From Panax quinquefolius (lineage: Eukaryota > Streptophyta > Magnoliopsida > Apiales > Araliaceae): a stretch of DNA of 64,000 nucleotides. The notes under the pieces were generated by a model. It saw only the letters and a program-made list of their open reading frames with translations. It made no database searches and was not told the DNA's origin. Made by a program: the position numbers and the translations under genes. Positions 11,201 through 22,855 of the stretch are shown piece after piece (position 1 is the first letter of the stretch; every line of letters starts with the position of its first letter). The stretch covers positions 54,347,899-54,411,898 of the forward strand of contig CM035163.1 of the NCBI GenBank assembly GCA_020205615.1, given 5' to 3'.

Positions 11201-12422
11201 CAGTCTGATGCTGCCTCACATGAGCAAAACACTGAAGTCCCCAGAGCTGATGGTAACCCTGAAATTACTTTGAATTCCTGGTTTTATTAGTTTCTATAGA
11301 TGTGATTAGTGTTTATAAAATATTATTAGTGGGAGAAAAATGTTGGAGATGTGTTGCTACACCTTTTATGGCCGGGCTCCATCACTTTTAAAGTAGTCTT
11401 ACTCTCAGTACACTGACTAATTTTTATTCTACCAAATTTGTACTCATAACATATAAACAAATACTTCTATTTGTATGATTTAATGTTTTTTTAATTTAAA
11501 AAAGGTAAGAAAAGAAAGCACTATTAATGTAGAAGAGCACATTATATTTTTTTGATATTAATGTTTGTTTTCTTCAATATATTCTGCAGAGTTTCTCAGC
11601 AGAATGGATCACAACAGACTTGATGAATTGTTCAGAAGTTTTTTAGCTAGTGAGCAGATCCACGAAACTAACTTTTATGGAATGGGTAGTACCATGCCCA
11701 TCAATGGGAACGTGGAAGCAGTTCATGCTGCTAATTCTCAGGAGGCAGCACCAAGAGCTAGTGATGAAGGAACTTTCTTGTCTAATTTGCTACGTGAGAT
11801 CATGCCCATTATATCTCAAAATGCAACCGGGACAAATAATATGTCAGTAGAGGGAGGGTATGTTATAGAAGATAGAACCACAGAAGTTTCTTCTGAGCAA
11901 GTAAGCTTTTTCATAATATTATCAAATGTTAAAGACACTTTATCCTCCTCCCTCCCCCCCCCCCCTCCCTCCCCCTCCCCCAAATTGGAGGATCCAAATG
12001 TTCACAGCTCGGATCACTGGTTTTAAAACAGATATACACCTGATGGATCAATTGTCTAAATATTATTGTACATATGTGCAGGCTCAAGAGAATTCAGATA
12101 GAATTACCCCCTTGCGTAGGCATAGCGATGATCCCTCTCCGGAGAGCTCAAAAAGGCAAAAGGTATATTGTTTCATTTGTTTAATTCAAATTACAACATT
12201 TGATTTTTCCTTGCTTATTGACAAATGGAATGGAGTCCTTTTTTATTACAAGCCACGCTGAATTTGCTACATATACATATAAGTTATTCCTCGTATTTAA
12301 ATTAATTTCATCATCCATCTTTCTCAACTAAGTTTCCTACATATAATTTATTCCTTGTATTTAAATTAATTTCATCATCCATCTTTCTCAACTAAATTTC
12401 CTACGTACTGCAGAGGGAGTGA
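8284..12422 (+). CDS. BAG6/CIP73-like ubiquitin-superfamily protein, C-terminal ten exons (5' end missing)
   Basis: Ten exons with GT-AG borders and matching phase: 8284-8424, 8657-8726, 8820-8998, 9674-9838, 10012-10083, 10190-10325, 10848-11252, 11590-11900, 12082-12162, 12414-12422. They total 1,569 bases, 522 codons plus stop. The product is Gln/Pro/Ser-rich. It includes an amphipathic segment (PTPASLAEVMLSTRQFL, then LTRQIEDHASVTDP and LGALLLELGRT) and a C-terminal block FLSNLLREIMPIIS, before a basic tail SSKRQKRE. This matches plant proteins described as large proline-rich BAG6-like or CIP73-like (Arabidopsis At5g42220 type), which act in protein quality control or kinase interaction; the function is by family only. 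The N-terminal ubiquitin-like domain should lie upstream but is not found in the window. Either the upstream intron is very long and filled with transposons, or the gene is truncated. Confidence 0.75.
11937..11981. repeat. C-rich low-complexity tract in an intron
   Basis: Runs of C broken by CTCC in the intron after the exon ending at 11900. The minus strand is G-rich with several G runs, so it could fold into a G-quadruplex. Confidence 0.7.
12289..12413 (+). repeat. 64-bp tandem duplication at the 3' end of the last intron
   Basis: The phrase CCTCGTATTTAAATTAATTT at 12289 recurs as CCTTGTATTTAAATTAATTT at 12353, and identity continues through the CATCATCCATCTTTCTCAAC pyrimidine tract. Only the second copy ends in the real acceptor, TACTGCAG at 12413. 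Confidence 0.85.
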
Positions 12423-14062
12423 TACATTTCAAAACTCTAGGTATAATGAATCCGAACTCGGACAGATTTTACGAGGCCTTTCAAACAGTATGATTTGATA
12501 TCTGCAACATGGGTTTGGAATCCTGAAATTTATGTCGGAAACTATATAGCATCAGCTAACATGCAAAGCAGCCGATAGACAAAGAACCTCAGATCAGTGC
12601 ATATAAAGTCTTTGTTTGCTCGGACAAGATCCCCAGTACGCTGCATCATATATATTTATTGTTTTACAAATTTTGGTTGTCTTTGGAACTTGTTATCAGT
12701 GCTGATTTTGGGACATGGGAACTGGTATACTCGTTGTCCTGCTAAATTCCGTGCATATGAATCTTAATAGAATTTTCAACTAGAGGAATTATAAGAACAG
12801 TTGTTCCAAGTTATGAATTTAATAGTTCTTTGCATAGGAATTAACAGTCAGAGAGCGGAATCAACATGCAGCAGATATAATCAGAAGGCAAAACAAATAT
12901 GTCCCAACATATAATCAGCATAACAAGATTAGTTGGCTACAGTCCAGCAAAATCTGCATTAGCAGTTGGAAGTGGAAGAAGATCATAAGAACAGCTCTAT
13001 CAAGAGAAGCAATCACACCAAAGTCCCAAGAACAATTGTATCAAAACACTGAATACATTAACTAGAGTGCATAGTGGTCACAATAATAACAAAACTGCAT
13101 GTGAGACTAATTTCATAAATGCTCTAGTTACACAGATTCGGATAGTGTCCAATCGGACATGGGTACCTCAAAAAACTGGACACAAGTATTGTTTAATTTT
13201 GTCAAATTTTCACACTAAAGGATATGGGTGTCTCAAAAAATTCGACACAAGTATAGTATAATTTTGTCAATTTTTTACACAAAAATAAAGTTTCCAACAC
13301 TTGTACTCTTGTATAACATAGAACAACGCCATGTTAAATCCAAACAAAATTGACAAAATAAATTCATTCAAGCTATCTCACCAGGTTATTCATTAGAACT
13401 TCGCATCTCATCAAGAAATAAACACCACCTCTCTGAATGAATGTGAAAGCCCAAGCATTACACAAAAATTAGAATTTGCCAAAGCACCTTTTGTGTTTTC
13501 AAGTACTCATTGTTTAGTCTATAGAGGTCTCAGCTCTCCAGCTTTCTAAAAACACATTGGGAAAAATAATACCAACACAAGTATTAAATTCAGAAAGCAC
13601 GAGGTAACCAAAGATAACAATTTCAACTTTAAGAGAGGGAACAATTAGTAACGCTCTTCAAGACAAAAATGAACACAGAGTTGAACCAAATTTACATAAT
13701 GAAAGTATCAAACACAGCATAAACATTAAAATTTAAAACAGTAAATTAAACAGAGAAGTTATTAATCACTTGGACTCCTTAGAGGCCTTCATAACATCAA
13801 TTACATTTAACATATATAAATGCTACCAAATATTGATTTCAAAATTAAAAAATAACAGTTTCGCCATCAATCACACAATGTATTTCTTAGCCAAGTCCTA
13901 AAATTTAGTCGCAGAATAGCGCAAACTAAGAACAACATCTAGGTAATTTATTGATTAAAAACCTGAATGCTAATAATAATTTGCAACATAAAGAGATTTT
14001 AAAATCAAACAAAATATAACAGAGAAAAACTAGGGAGCATCATTCACCATTAAAATTACAAG
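12423..14062. other. Intergenic region between convergent genes
   Basis: Holds the 3' UTR of the BAG6-like gene and, toward the right, that of the DYW gene. A diverged tandem pair of about 75 bases lies at 13158-13285 (two copies of a TCAAAAAA-TCGACACAAGTAT phrase), probably from an old repeat. No other gene was recognised. Confidence 0.5.
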
Positions 14063-14142
14063 ACCAGTAATCTTCACAAAAACTGAAAGGATGAAAATGT
14101 TTATTGGCTTCAATTATCATCTCCTCTAACATTCTGAATCAT
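14063..14142 (-). pseudogene. Relic duplicate of the DYW-domain C-terminal tail
   Basis: On the plus strand ACCAGTAATC-TTCACAA...AAAATGTTTATTG-CT..AATTATCAT runs parallel to the real 3' end of the DYW gene (14221-14317) over about 80 bases, with small gaps and several stops when translated. It lies 77 bases beyond the real stop codon, in the same orientation. This is either a partial tandem duplication or the last remnant of a second DYW gene. Confidence 0.7.
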
Positions 14143-14218
14143 TTCAGATATCTCAACATAACTACAGCTATGGAAGCAATTCCTTGGTGGAAGTTCCAAG
14201 TCAACAACAGAAGTATCC

Positions 14219-16309
14219 TCACCAGTAATCACCACAAGAACATTTGCCATCCTTGAAATGATGAAAACGTTTATTGTCTCTAACTATCATTTCTCTCCCG
14301 ACAATCCTGGACATGATCTTGATGGCATTGTGACAGTCACCACATACACGGAGGTTCTTGATGATCCTTAAAGGTGTCCTTGCTGGTGTACTGATTAGAC
14401 CAAATGCAATAGCCAATCTTTCACTGTGATAAAGTAAAGCCTGTTCCTTTGCCTCCTGATCGATGTCATGAAGAACGTATCTGGTGTCTGGCACATAACG
14501 CTGCTCTTTATTTGCATCCCTCAACTTTTCTTCATCCTTGTAAAAGGTTGGATTCCTGACCTCACTAAGTCTGTTTCTACCATCTAGCATATTTATTGCA
14601 GATTGTTTCTTGGGTGGTGGTGTAGGGATCTTGTTAGTAAGAGCCTTCGAAGGGTCAAGACCAATCAATAACTCCTCGGCATGGTCCTCCATATCAATAT
14701 CTCCATGCATTCTAGCAAAATTCATCAAAGACTCCCAAATTGCAGCAGTGGGTTCAAATGGCAGATTCTCAATGTACTCCAAAGCCTCAGTGACATGCCC
14801 AGACTTTCCAAGAACATCTATAAGCCCCAAGTAATGCTCAATCCCCGGGGTGATTCCATACTCGGTCTTCATTGATTCAAAATGTATAAAACCTTCTTCC
14901 ACAGCTTCAGCACCAGCACATGCTGCTAGAACAGCAACAAAAGTTTGTTCATTGGGCTGAAACCCTGAAGTTCTCATCAGTTCATACAACGCTAACCCAT
15001 CATCCCCCAGACCATTTGCTCCATATGCATGTATCATTAAATGAAAAGTATCCATATTCCTAACCACCATATGATCAAAAACTCTCCGCCCATCTACCAT
15101 ACTCCCACACTTTGAGTACATCTCGATCACCTTATGATTCAATTCGATATCACCCCTAAATGTTGATCTTAAAAAGTAATCATGCACTTTTTTTGCATCC
15201 TCAAGTTTCTTCGACTTCCCACATAATTCAAAAAGCGCACTAAAACACAAAGCATCAGCATGTACCTCCTCATCCAGTAATTCAAGAGCTTCCTTGACTT
15301 TTCCCTCCTGGCACAACCTAAATAAATCATCAGTCTTGGTGGGTTCTTGATTATTCACAAATTGCCCTTGATTCTGAGTCTGATTATTCAACTGGCTAAC
15401 ATTACCATTCTGAACTTGTGAATTCCATTGGTTTGGGCCAACACGTTGGGGATTACTATGATGCTGACCTTCCCACCGCCCCTTATTCGGACTTGCATTC
15501 AAAGTTTGCTGACCAGACTCAAGGTTCCCACGTTGTGGATGACCCAAATTTTGAGAATAATTCTGACCAAAATTAGCATTTTCACGTTGTGGGTATCCCT
15601 TCGAAGTTTTCTGACCAGATTCAAGGTTCCCACGTTGTGGGTGACTCAAATTTTGAGAATAATTCTGACCAAAATTAGGATTTTCACGTTGTGGGTATCC
15701 CTGATTTCGATTTCCAAAATTAGAATTTTCACTTTGTGGGTATCCCTGATTTCGATTTCCAAAATTAGGATTTTCACGTTGTGGGTATCTCTGATTTCGA
15801 TTATCCCACTGAGTAGTGTTTCCAGGAGATGGATATTGTTGAGTCTGATTAGGGTTTTGCGGATAGTTCTGACCCAGGAAATTAGGGCTTCCTCCTCCAC
15901 CACGTTGAGGATATCCCTGACCTAAATTGGAAGGATTTCCCTGATATTGATTATTCATTTGATTAGAACTACAGAAGTTCGGATTTTGGTTATTCCACTG
16001 ATTAGGCGGCGGAGTTTGGTTGGCCCACTGATTAGGGTTTCTATAATCGAAATGGGATTGTGGAGACGGTGGGAATTCCTCGTTTGGAACGGCAGCAGAG
16101 GAAGCGGCGGTGGTGGTGGTTAGGGTTCTCATCGGAAGGTGGATAAGATTGGAAAAGGAAGATAAGGGCCTTGGGGATAGGTTTTGGGAGTTTCCATTAT
16201 TGAAAATGAAAAGAGAAGAGTGATGATCAGAAGAACGTACCTTGACAGAAGAAAAAGAAGATGTAAAAATGGAGGGCCGTGTTCGGCGTATCGCCATTAG
16301 AGAGGCCAT
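14219..16309 (-). CDS. DYW2: PPR protein with C-terminal DYW cytidine-deaminase domain, DYW2 (At2g15690)-like
   Basis: One intronless frame of 696 codons. The first 60 or so residues are Ser/Thr/Arg-rich and look like an organelle-targeting region. Residues about 90-330 are Asn/Gln/Pro/Gly-rich with tandem 15-residue ([15 protein letters not shown]) and longer units. About 340-540 holds few PPR motifs (for example a [12 protein letters not shown] helix pair). The DYW domain has HSE (residues 628-630), CGDC (656-659) and the end CSCGDYW, supplying the zinc ligands and catalytic Glu of DYW deaminases. Family knowledge: Arabidopsis DYW2 lends its deaminase to E+-class PPR proteins for C-to-U editing in chloroplasts and mitochondria; short PPR tracts fit that role. 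The low PPR number, the absence of a usual PG box and the close match of the tail point to DYW2 or its near relatives (MEF8 type). Confidence 0.88.
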   Translation of the reverse strand: MASLMAIRRTRPSIFTSSFSSVKVRSSDHHSSLFIFNNGNSQNLSPRPLSSFSNLIHLPMRTLTTTTAASSAAVPNEEFPPSPQSHFDYRNPNQWANQTPPPNQWNNQNPNFCSSNQMNNQYQGNPSNLGQGYPQRGGGGSPNFLGQNYPQNPNQTQQYPSPGNTTQWDNRNQRYPQRENPNFGNRNQGYPQSENSNFGNRNQGYPQRENPNFGQNYSQNLSHPQRGNLESGQKTSKGYPQRENANFGQNYSQNLGHPQRGNLESGQQTLNASPNKGRWEGQHHSNPQRVGPNQWNSQVQNGNVSQLNNQTQNQGQFVNNQEPTKTDDLFRLCQEGKVKEALELLDEEVHADALCFSALFELCGKSKKLEDAKKVHDYFLRSTFRGDIELNHKVIEMYSKCGSMVDGRRVFDHMVVRNMDTFHLMIHAYGANGLGDDGLALYELMRTSGFQPNEQTFVAVLAACAGAEAVEEGFIHFESMKTEYGITPGIEHYLGLIDVLGKSGHVTEALEYIENLPFEPTAAIWESLMNFARMHGDIDMEDHAEELLIGLDPSKALTNKIPTPPPKKQSAINMLDGRNRLSEVRNPTFYKDEEKLRDANKEQRYVPDTRYVLHDIDQEAKEQALLYHSERLAIAFGLISTPARTPLRIIKNLRVCGDCHNAIKIMSRIVGREMIVRDNKRFHHFKDGKCSCGDYW
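15530..15800 (-). repeat. In-frame minisatellite coding Asn/Gln-rich repeats of the DYW protein
   Basis: 45-base units reading [15 protein letters not shown] are repeated about three times, and a longer unit of about 36 codons ([18 protein letters not shown]) is repeated twice. All units keep the frame. Confidence 0.85.
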
Positions 16310-16477
16310 TTTTGTTGCTCTGCAAGTTGGTCTAAAAACCCTAATTTAAACTGCTAGTGCTACTCGTAGTGATAAACCCTCGCTCAGTTTTTTCGTCCTA
16401 GGATGGAGTGTGCGATTAATATAGGACTGAGGAAAAACGCAAAAAATTGAATAACCAAATTGAATTGAATTTTGACT

Positions 16478-16700
16478 AAAGTACGTTCTGTGCTCTAAAT
16501 TTTACAGGCATGTTAAGGTTTATATTTGAATTTTTAAACGTGCCCATTTACACCTTAAAGTTGAATACATAACAAAAAACACCTTTGGTACCCTCAATCA
16601 GTCAAAAATGACTTAAAGTTGAATCTATGATTAATACTTTAAAAAATACAGGCATGCTAAGGTTTATATTTGGGAGTAGTATATTTACATTAAAAGTAAA
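16478..16700. repeat. MITE-type repeat, end shared with 50690-50856
   Basis: TGACTAAAGTACGTTCTGTG, AAATTTTACAGGCATG, AGGTTTATATTTGAA and CAGTCAAAAATGA occur in this order, and the same phrases in the same order occur on the minus strand at 50856-50690. An ACAGGCATG-TAAGGTTTAT phrase is repeated at 16503 and 16649. It lies about 170 bases upstream of the DYW start codon, within reach of its promoter. Confidence 0.65.
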
Positions 16701-17099
16701 AAAATAAATAAATAGAAAATAATTAAATTAACATCATTTATTCTCTCTTTATTTATGTTCATCTTTTTCATTTTAACCCAAAACCCACAACAAACTTTAA
16801 CTCTTCATCAACCCTAATTTTTAAAATTAACACCCAAATATTAACCACTTCACTTTCACTCTCTTATTTTTATTCATCTTCATCGCTATTGGTACAGCTC
16901 CTTTCTTTTTCATCATCACTATTACATCTCCTTCACCCTTTCATCCAATCTTTCATCCAATAAAAGTAGAGTAGAGAGATATGCATGATTAGATATAGAA
17001 AAGAAGAATTCATCTCCTCCTCTCTTTCATCCAACAATATAGAGAAAAACAAAGAGAAAATGAATCTTGATGTTTCTTTGCAGATTAAATGATGGGTCC

Positions 17100-18549
17100 C
17101 AGTCAAAGCTATGAAAATTTTAGTAAAGATAAAGTTCTATTCAGGGTGAGAATTTATTATTACATTGGAATATTCTCGTCGGGTGCAATTTTTTGCGACG
17201 ACGGTGCCAGATTCTTTATTATTCATTAGAATATCCCATGCGTGCGTTTACGCATTTAACCGATTCCATTCTTTATTATTTCATTTGGAATAAACTGTCA
17301 TGCATGCGATCTATCGCACGCATGGTGAATCCTTCTGTTATTCCATTCTTTATTATTTTGTTGGAATAACCTGTCTGTGTGGATTATCACATGCATGGTG
17401 AATGATCCTTTGTATTCATTTCTTATTAAATTATGGAAATGATCTGGCTACGTCGATTACCGCATGGCGGACGAAAATCCATTTGCAGTGTCATATATTC
17501 TTTATTATACTCAGTTGGTTAAAGTTTTGACTTCTATACTCCATGAAATTAGTGGAATATCCTCGATATTTGCGCTTCATCCAAAGATCTTTCATGAAAA
17601 TATTCTTCCGAGCATTCTTGAATTTTACTCTACAAAAAAAGTATCGTGTTGACAATTTGGGACGTTATTAGTTCCTCGGATAAATTAATTCTTGAACTTG
17701 TTTTTATTGAATTCTTATATCATTGTCATCATCCTCATGTTTATTTTATGTTGAAAGTCATCTCGTGGCACCATAGTGCATAGATGGACTTGGTATGATT
17801 ATGATTAGGGATTAATCGGTATAACCGCTTGGCCAGTAATGTTACAAATGATATGGTAAAAGTCCCCATTGGCCCGTAGTGCATTGATGGATAGTTGTTG
17901 GCATGATCATGACCATTGATGAATACACGAATATCCTTGGCCCGTAGTGCATGGATAATTTGTGGTTGTGATACTAATGAATATCATTAGCCGTAATGCA
18001 GAGATGATGTGGATTATTTATTAAGCTGAGTCTCATCGATAAAAGTGATGAAAAACCTTTTAAATCATAAAAGATAGTAGATTTTATTCTCTACTTGACT
18101 CTTTTAATAGATTGCTTGTTCACCGCAGATTAAACTTGATGTTTGTTATATCAGATCGTTTAACATTGTTGAAGGCTAACGATAATTTATTACGCATTAT
18201 CTTAGTCATAATATTTCTTACCAGGGTTAGTTGAGCTCACCCTTTTACTTTCATTGTTCTTCTTGAAATGAGAACGTAATGAGGACTAGTCGGGGAATGG
18301 GTGACGGTCCGATTAATAGCAAGATTAATAGTCCTCACTATTCTCATTAAATAGTGTGATAATAAATGTAATAAGGACTCAATTGAGTGTGGATATTGTA
18401 CAGATGACAATATTTGTATTAAAACTCACAAAGATATGTTTTGTCGTATTTTACCTACGGTAGTTGTATTATTAAGTTGTATTTGAAATTTGTACCATGT
18501 ATTTGGCGACTCAAGATGGGTGATGTATACCTATTTTGGGGGCGTCACA
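17100..18549 (+). mobile_element. LTR (solo or truncated) of the family seen at 61340-63974
   Basis: The right end, CTATTTTGGGGGCGTCACA, is the complement of the start of the LTR at 61340 (TGTGACGCCCCCAAAATAG). Homology continues through the TTTGGCGACTCAAGATGGGT block, a GACTAGTC-GGGGAATGG block and the GAGTAAAATTCAAGAA region, here on the opposite strand. The left border is unclear; the next recognisable internal sequence of an element is absent, so it is called solo or truncated. Confidence 0.7.
17170..17465. repeat. About four 70-bp tandem units at one end of the LTR
   Basis: Imperfect units share ATTCTTTATTATT, GGAATA and a GCATG-GGTGAAT close. CpG-rich cores differ between units (GCGTGCGTTTACGC, GCATGCGATCTATCGC). 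Confidence 0.7.
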
Positions 18550-18937
18550 TAAGAGATGGAACTAATTGGGCTCCTCTTAAATAGGAGTACTGGCGACCAT
18601 CTGTGGTGTAGTCAATCTCAGAGAGGAAAAGCCACACTCCTCTCCACATTTCCATACAAAAACCAGTCCTAAGACACCAAAGATTGTAGGGATACACACA
18701 GATCAATGATCCGTTCTGAAAGATCCTGCGACGTCTCAATGTCCACACATCAAGGATGAGTTCATAATGCATCAAGATCACAAGCCCTGAAGAAACATGC
18801 AAATATCAAGCAAGTATCAAGGCACAACTGAATCAAAATATATTTCCCTGCCATATATAATATTGTTTGATATATCTGATATGTCTTTATACATGACAAA
18901 ATGGCTAAGCTTAGTGCATGTAAAAATACAAGTCTAT
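18550..18937. other. Short stretch at the 3' side of the second PMD-type gene
   Basis: No gene is recognised. The minus-strand ORF 18802-18545 has no known domain; the stretch may be 3' flank of the PMD-type pseudogene ending at 18938. Confidence 0.35.
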
Positions 18938-20646
18938 CTACGAATCTGTATGTATGCGGACTATCAGATCTAACATAGCATCCCTCTCCGAAGAAGGAGG
19001 TAATGCTGCAAGCTCCTGCCCAATGGTATTTACACGAGCTAGCAGATCCGAGGCTAACTGCATGGTGGCATGATGCTCATCAATGTATGCACTCATATTG
19101 GTAAGAATGCCATTCGTAAGGGATCTCACTGAAGTACTATCTGTGATGGTCACATCCCGGGCATATAGGGCAGCATCCCGCTCTTCAATCAATGCATCTC
19201 TGGCCGATCTGGCCTCGTCTCTCTCTAATAGAGTTGCGTCTCTCCCATCAAGAGCTGTCAACATCAAGGCCCTAGCCTGATCTCTCTCAAAGGTCATCAG
19301 ATGAAGACTCTACTCCAGATACTGTGTTGAATGCTGAATCACAGTAGCACTCGTAGTGGGAAATCCATCACAACTGCTGGCAACCTAGTAGTCAAATCCT
19401 CCTTGATGGGAATATCAGTCTCCTCTATAGGCTCCTCACCGTCGGAATCAGTCCTCTACACTGTAGATACTACCGTAGTCGATGCAGTCTCTGTCTCCAT
19501 CCATGCGGAATACTCTATAGAACAACTCGGATGGTTGACGGAAAGCTTAGCTAGCTCACGCTGATCCTAACAGGCATATAACCGGGATCTATGCTCTGAT
19601 GATAAGTGGCGAAAAGCGAAGCGCTGATTCAATGCCCCCTTAAAAGGATGAAAATCCTGGAACTGGTCAAACTGACACATCACAACCAATGGGTGGTAAG
19701 TAATCATGCTTCTCAAACCAGCTAGAGGGAGATAATCCATGCCCGGAGCATGAGTGATGAAGCTGTAGGGTGAGCTAAGCCCTGAACATGGTAATATAGC
19801 AAACAGATCTCCTATCCCTGTCAGGAAAGCTGACCAAGATGTAACATCTATACACTCCGCAGGCTAAAAGGAGTATGACATGGCTACATCATGGGTTAAA
19901 CAATACCCATACCATCTGAAAGTGCCAATCGGTCTCAAGTGTGACATAAACCACACATACAGCATGACCGAGCTACATGTAAACACTCCCGTCGAATAAG
20001 TGCAGCAGTATGTGGCCGACCTCAGAGTCTCTGCTATAATCATTGGTACAATGGTGTGACCCTCCCTAAGAGCTCTCACTACCATGATAACTCCTATATC
20101 CAACTCATCTATGTACCGTGGCATGTAGACATACGACAGTATGCATAATTGCAGTACATCCACTCTGGCCAAACGCCAATGATCCTCCGGTGTGGTGAAA
20201 TTCACGGAATGCCAGTATATAAGCGTCCTCGAGCCAAATCACAAAAGAAAATCTTTGGGATATAACGTGGCCGGATGTGAGCTTATCCTGCACCACCCTA
20301 CGCCACAATCTAGTGAGGGTTATGAACTGTCGACTCATGTCTCCAATCGCCATATGCACGCAAGGTCTGTCTAGTGGCAACATCGTCAAACGTGCATAGT
20401 CCTCCAGAGTAGGAGTCAACTCCTGGGTCCCAAATCAGAAAACCTGCCTCGCCGATACCAGTGCTTCAGCATGCCCTCCACGAATCCTGCAGGAACCTGA
20501 AACATCAAGAGGGTCATAGTATGTTGCAACAGCTGATCTACAGTCACCCTGTCTGATGGTGACATACTATCATACCACGATCATATACCAGATGTCACCT
20601 GTAATGGTGGGGTATGATCAATACGGCTAACTGTCGAAGAAGACAT
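18938..20646 (-). pseudogene. PMD/DUF7745-like gene with C-terminal coiled coil, frameshifted
   Basis: A Met at 20646-20644 opens MSSSTVSRIDHTPPLQ. A VPAGFVEGMLKHWY segment follows, and then, after a frame change near 20430, TPTLEDYARLTMLPLD, the hallmark of plant mobile domain-like proteins. Further blocks are WRRVVQDKL, then (20205-19864) WRLARVDVLQLCILSYVYMP. The C-terminus (19297-18938) is rich in ERDxA heptads and predicted coiled coil by eye, ending MLDLIVRIHTDS. At least two stops and two frame changes occur. The adjacent PMD gene on the same strand ends 306 bases upstream, so this is a second, tandem PMD-type gene of a different subtype. Confidence 0.65.
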
Positions 20647-20951
20647 CTGTATGGGCCGTGTCATAAGACCATCCAAGGGTCAATGCTGAATATCTCTGGA
20701 TATACATAAATATGCATAACATAATAACATGCATGATACAATAGATGGCAATATGATATAGGTAATGGAAAACTGTACATACATTCCTAAGTATATCATC
20801 ATCTAATACATCTTTGTACAGCTAAAATACAGGGAAATGGGGCACTGACGCCCAACAACTAACAACGGCTTACCAAAAGAGATATCGGGAATGGGGCAAA
20901 GATATCCAATGTCTAACAGAGGCCTATCAAATGAAATAACGAGAATATACA

Positions 20952-22855
20952 TCAGAAGAAGACAATGGTGTCAATGTCTACATCATAAATCCTGTCCACC
21001 TGATGTAACTCCTCCTGAGTTACTGGATTTCTATCCACAGGGATGTCAGGCCTATACAAGGGAGGATCTGCACCGACAAAACCATATGGGTCACCTGAGG
21101 GGCCAGTGCCAGAGCTGGAAGGATCAAAAGTATATGCCTCTGAAGGATCTCTACCCAAGTGTCGGATAAAGAAATGTGCCCGGTCCAACTGCCGGGTCAA
21201 ACTGTCAATCTGTTTCAAATAAGTTGGATCTCGGACACAGGCAAGCCAATTCGTTATCATCATGGATCCTGGAACAACATCCCCCATGAACTTGGGGTGC
21301 TCAAAAATTCGATTTTCTCAGTTTTTTACCGAACCGGTTGAAACCAGTACTAGCGGTACCGGTTTTTCAGTTTTTTTATACTTTTCGGTACCGGTAATGA
21401 AAATTTTGAATTCGGTAAATACCGAAAAACCAAAAGAAACCGAATTACTGAAAAGTTGAAAAGTTGAAAAGTTGAAGCTGACTATATGTGACTGGGAAGG
21501 GTTTTGCTAACTGCTTTTACTAGTCATGTGCCTCTTGTTAGTTCTAATTCATTCCAAGGTGCTGATGTTCTCTTAAATATCTTGGTATTGAAAATACATG
21601 AAAATCAAAATTAATTGAGTGGCATTTCTGGCTAATTAGAAACCCATACTATAACTAATATTTTACATGATTAACAAATTGAGGCCAGTAGTGCATCTAA
21701 AGGCAATCATGAGTCAGATATTTAAGAGAAAAAATCGAAACCTGTTTATGTCGACTATGTATAAGAACTTAATAATAACGACCAATTAAAATATGATTTA
21801 ATGCAAATAAGTTATAGTTTATTCCTAACTCCACATTATTTTAAGACATATATTAGATAATCATTTGAATATATTATAACTACAAAAATATTATTTTGTT
21901 AGTATAATATTATGTTATGGGTGTATCAATAATGTTATTATCTTTATGAGACATTAAGTAACTATCTTGATATTAATTTAAATGGTATAATATTAATAAG
22001 TATTGATTTCATAGCAAGAAACATAATACTATTTGACCATGATGTTTAAGAATTAGTTTATTTATCAAAGATGTTCTATTAATTAGTATCAAGGCAACTT
22101 ATGATAATTATTGCCACTAATAATTAATTAAATGTTAATTATTAATATTAACATTAGTCATGCGAGTGTATTAATATATGTGACATATTGTATACACTAT
22201 CATCAGATAGTGTATTTGACTATAGATTACTAGCATCGTAGGTCTTTATTTAATTATTGCGGTATAACAGAAAACCAAACCAAAAAAACCGGTACCGATT
22301 TTGTTCCGAATCGGTAAAAAAACCGGTTATTCGAGATCGATATTCGTTCTTGATTTTACGGGTTTTTACATTAAGATCGGTTTCGTTTTTTTTCGCATTA
22401 CCGATTCGCTTTTTTATCAATATGAGCACCCTACCATGAACTGAGTGGTGCAGATCTGAGCTCCAATGGTATGAAGGAACCACCAATGCTGGAATATCTC
22501 CTGAGCGCAGGGACCCTCTGATAATGTAAAACCGACAACACCCAATAATGGGATATCAATGACGGGTGACAGTGAAACAGGCCAATAACGCCTGGCAGGA
22601 GGCAAGATCGGTATACAAATCTCTCATGTGGTGTTCCTGATAGCACGCTCTCCTAAGTAGAGCTCCCATCCTCCATCTGTGAAGAGAGGAATCCTACGGG
22701 TGGAAATCACGTGCTCGACACCAGTCGGGTACCCATCCTCAAATCCAATGCTCAAATGCTCCCCTGAATAGGGAATCCACGTGATGACATCCATTGGCAA
22801 CAACTCCAGCTGTAGGCGAAAATGAGTGAAACCCTTCGCAACAGGGACCTCCGCC
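20952..22855 (-). pseudogene. PMD gene A, 3' part of exon 3, split by a hAT-like element
   Basis: This is the continuation of the gene that starts at 45089. From 22850 it reads EVPVAKGFTHFRLQLELL and VITWIPY, the PMD C-terminal signature, to a TGA at 22624-22626. It goes on in the same frame (PARRYWPVSLSPVIDIP) to the insertion site at 22435-22442. Beyond the 1.14-kb element the frame continues at 21284 (GDVVPGSMMITNWLACV) and stops at 20952. With one TSD copy counted, exon 3 is 849 bases, an exact number of codons. The tail (TRQLDRAHFFIRHL, then a Gly/Ser/Pro-rich stretch) has no recognised domain. The frame continuity across both insertions shows that they post-date the coding gene. Confidence 0.82.
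21293..22434. mobile_element. hAT-like MITE inserted in PMD gene A, 8-bp TSD CATGAACT
   Basis: CATGAACT flanks the element on both sides (21285-21292 and 22435-22442). The ends are inverted copies: GGGGTGCTCA at the left, and GTAGGGTGCTCA read inward from the right. Subterminal regions are rich in ACCGG/CCGGT motifs on both sides (21310-21440 and 22255-22400). The core is A+T-rich with no ORF, so the element is non-autonomous. Confidence 0.9.

Noticed and set aside
13067..13261. 64-codon ORF in the intergenic region
   Set aside because: No family match, crosses a short tandem repeat, no splice or promoter context.
15646..15903. ORF on the minus strand (85 codons) and long plus-strand ORF at 15428-15925
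   Set aside because: Both are alternative frames of the repetitive Asn/Gln-rich coding region of the DYW gene.
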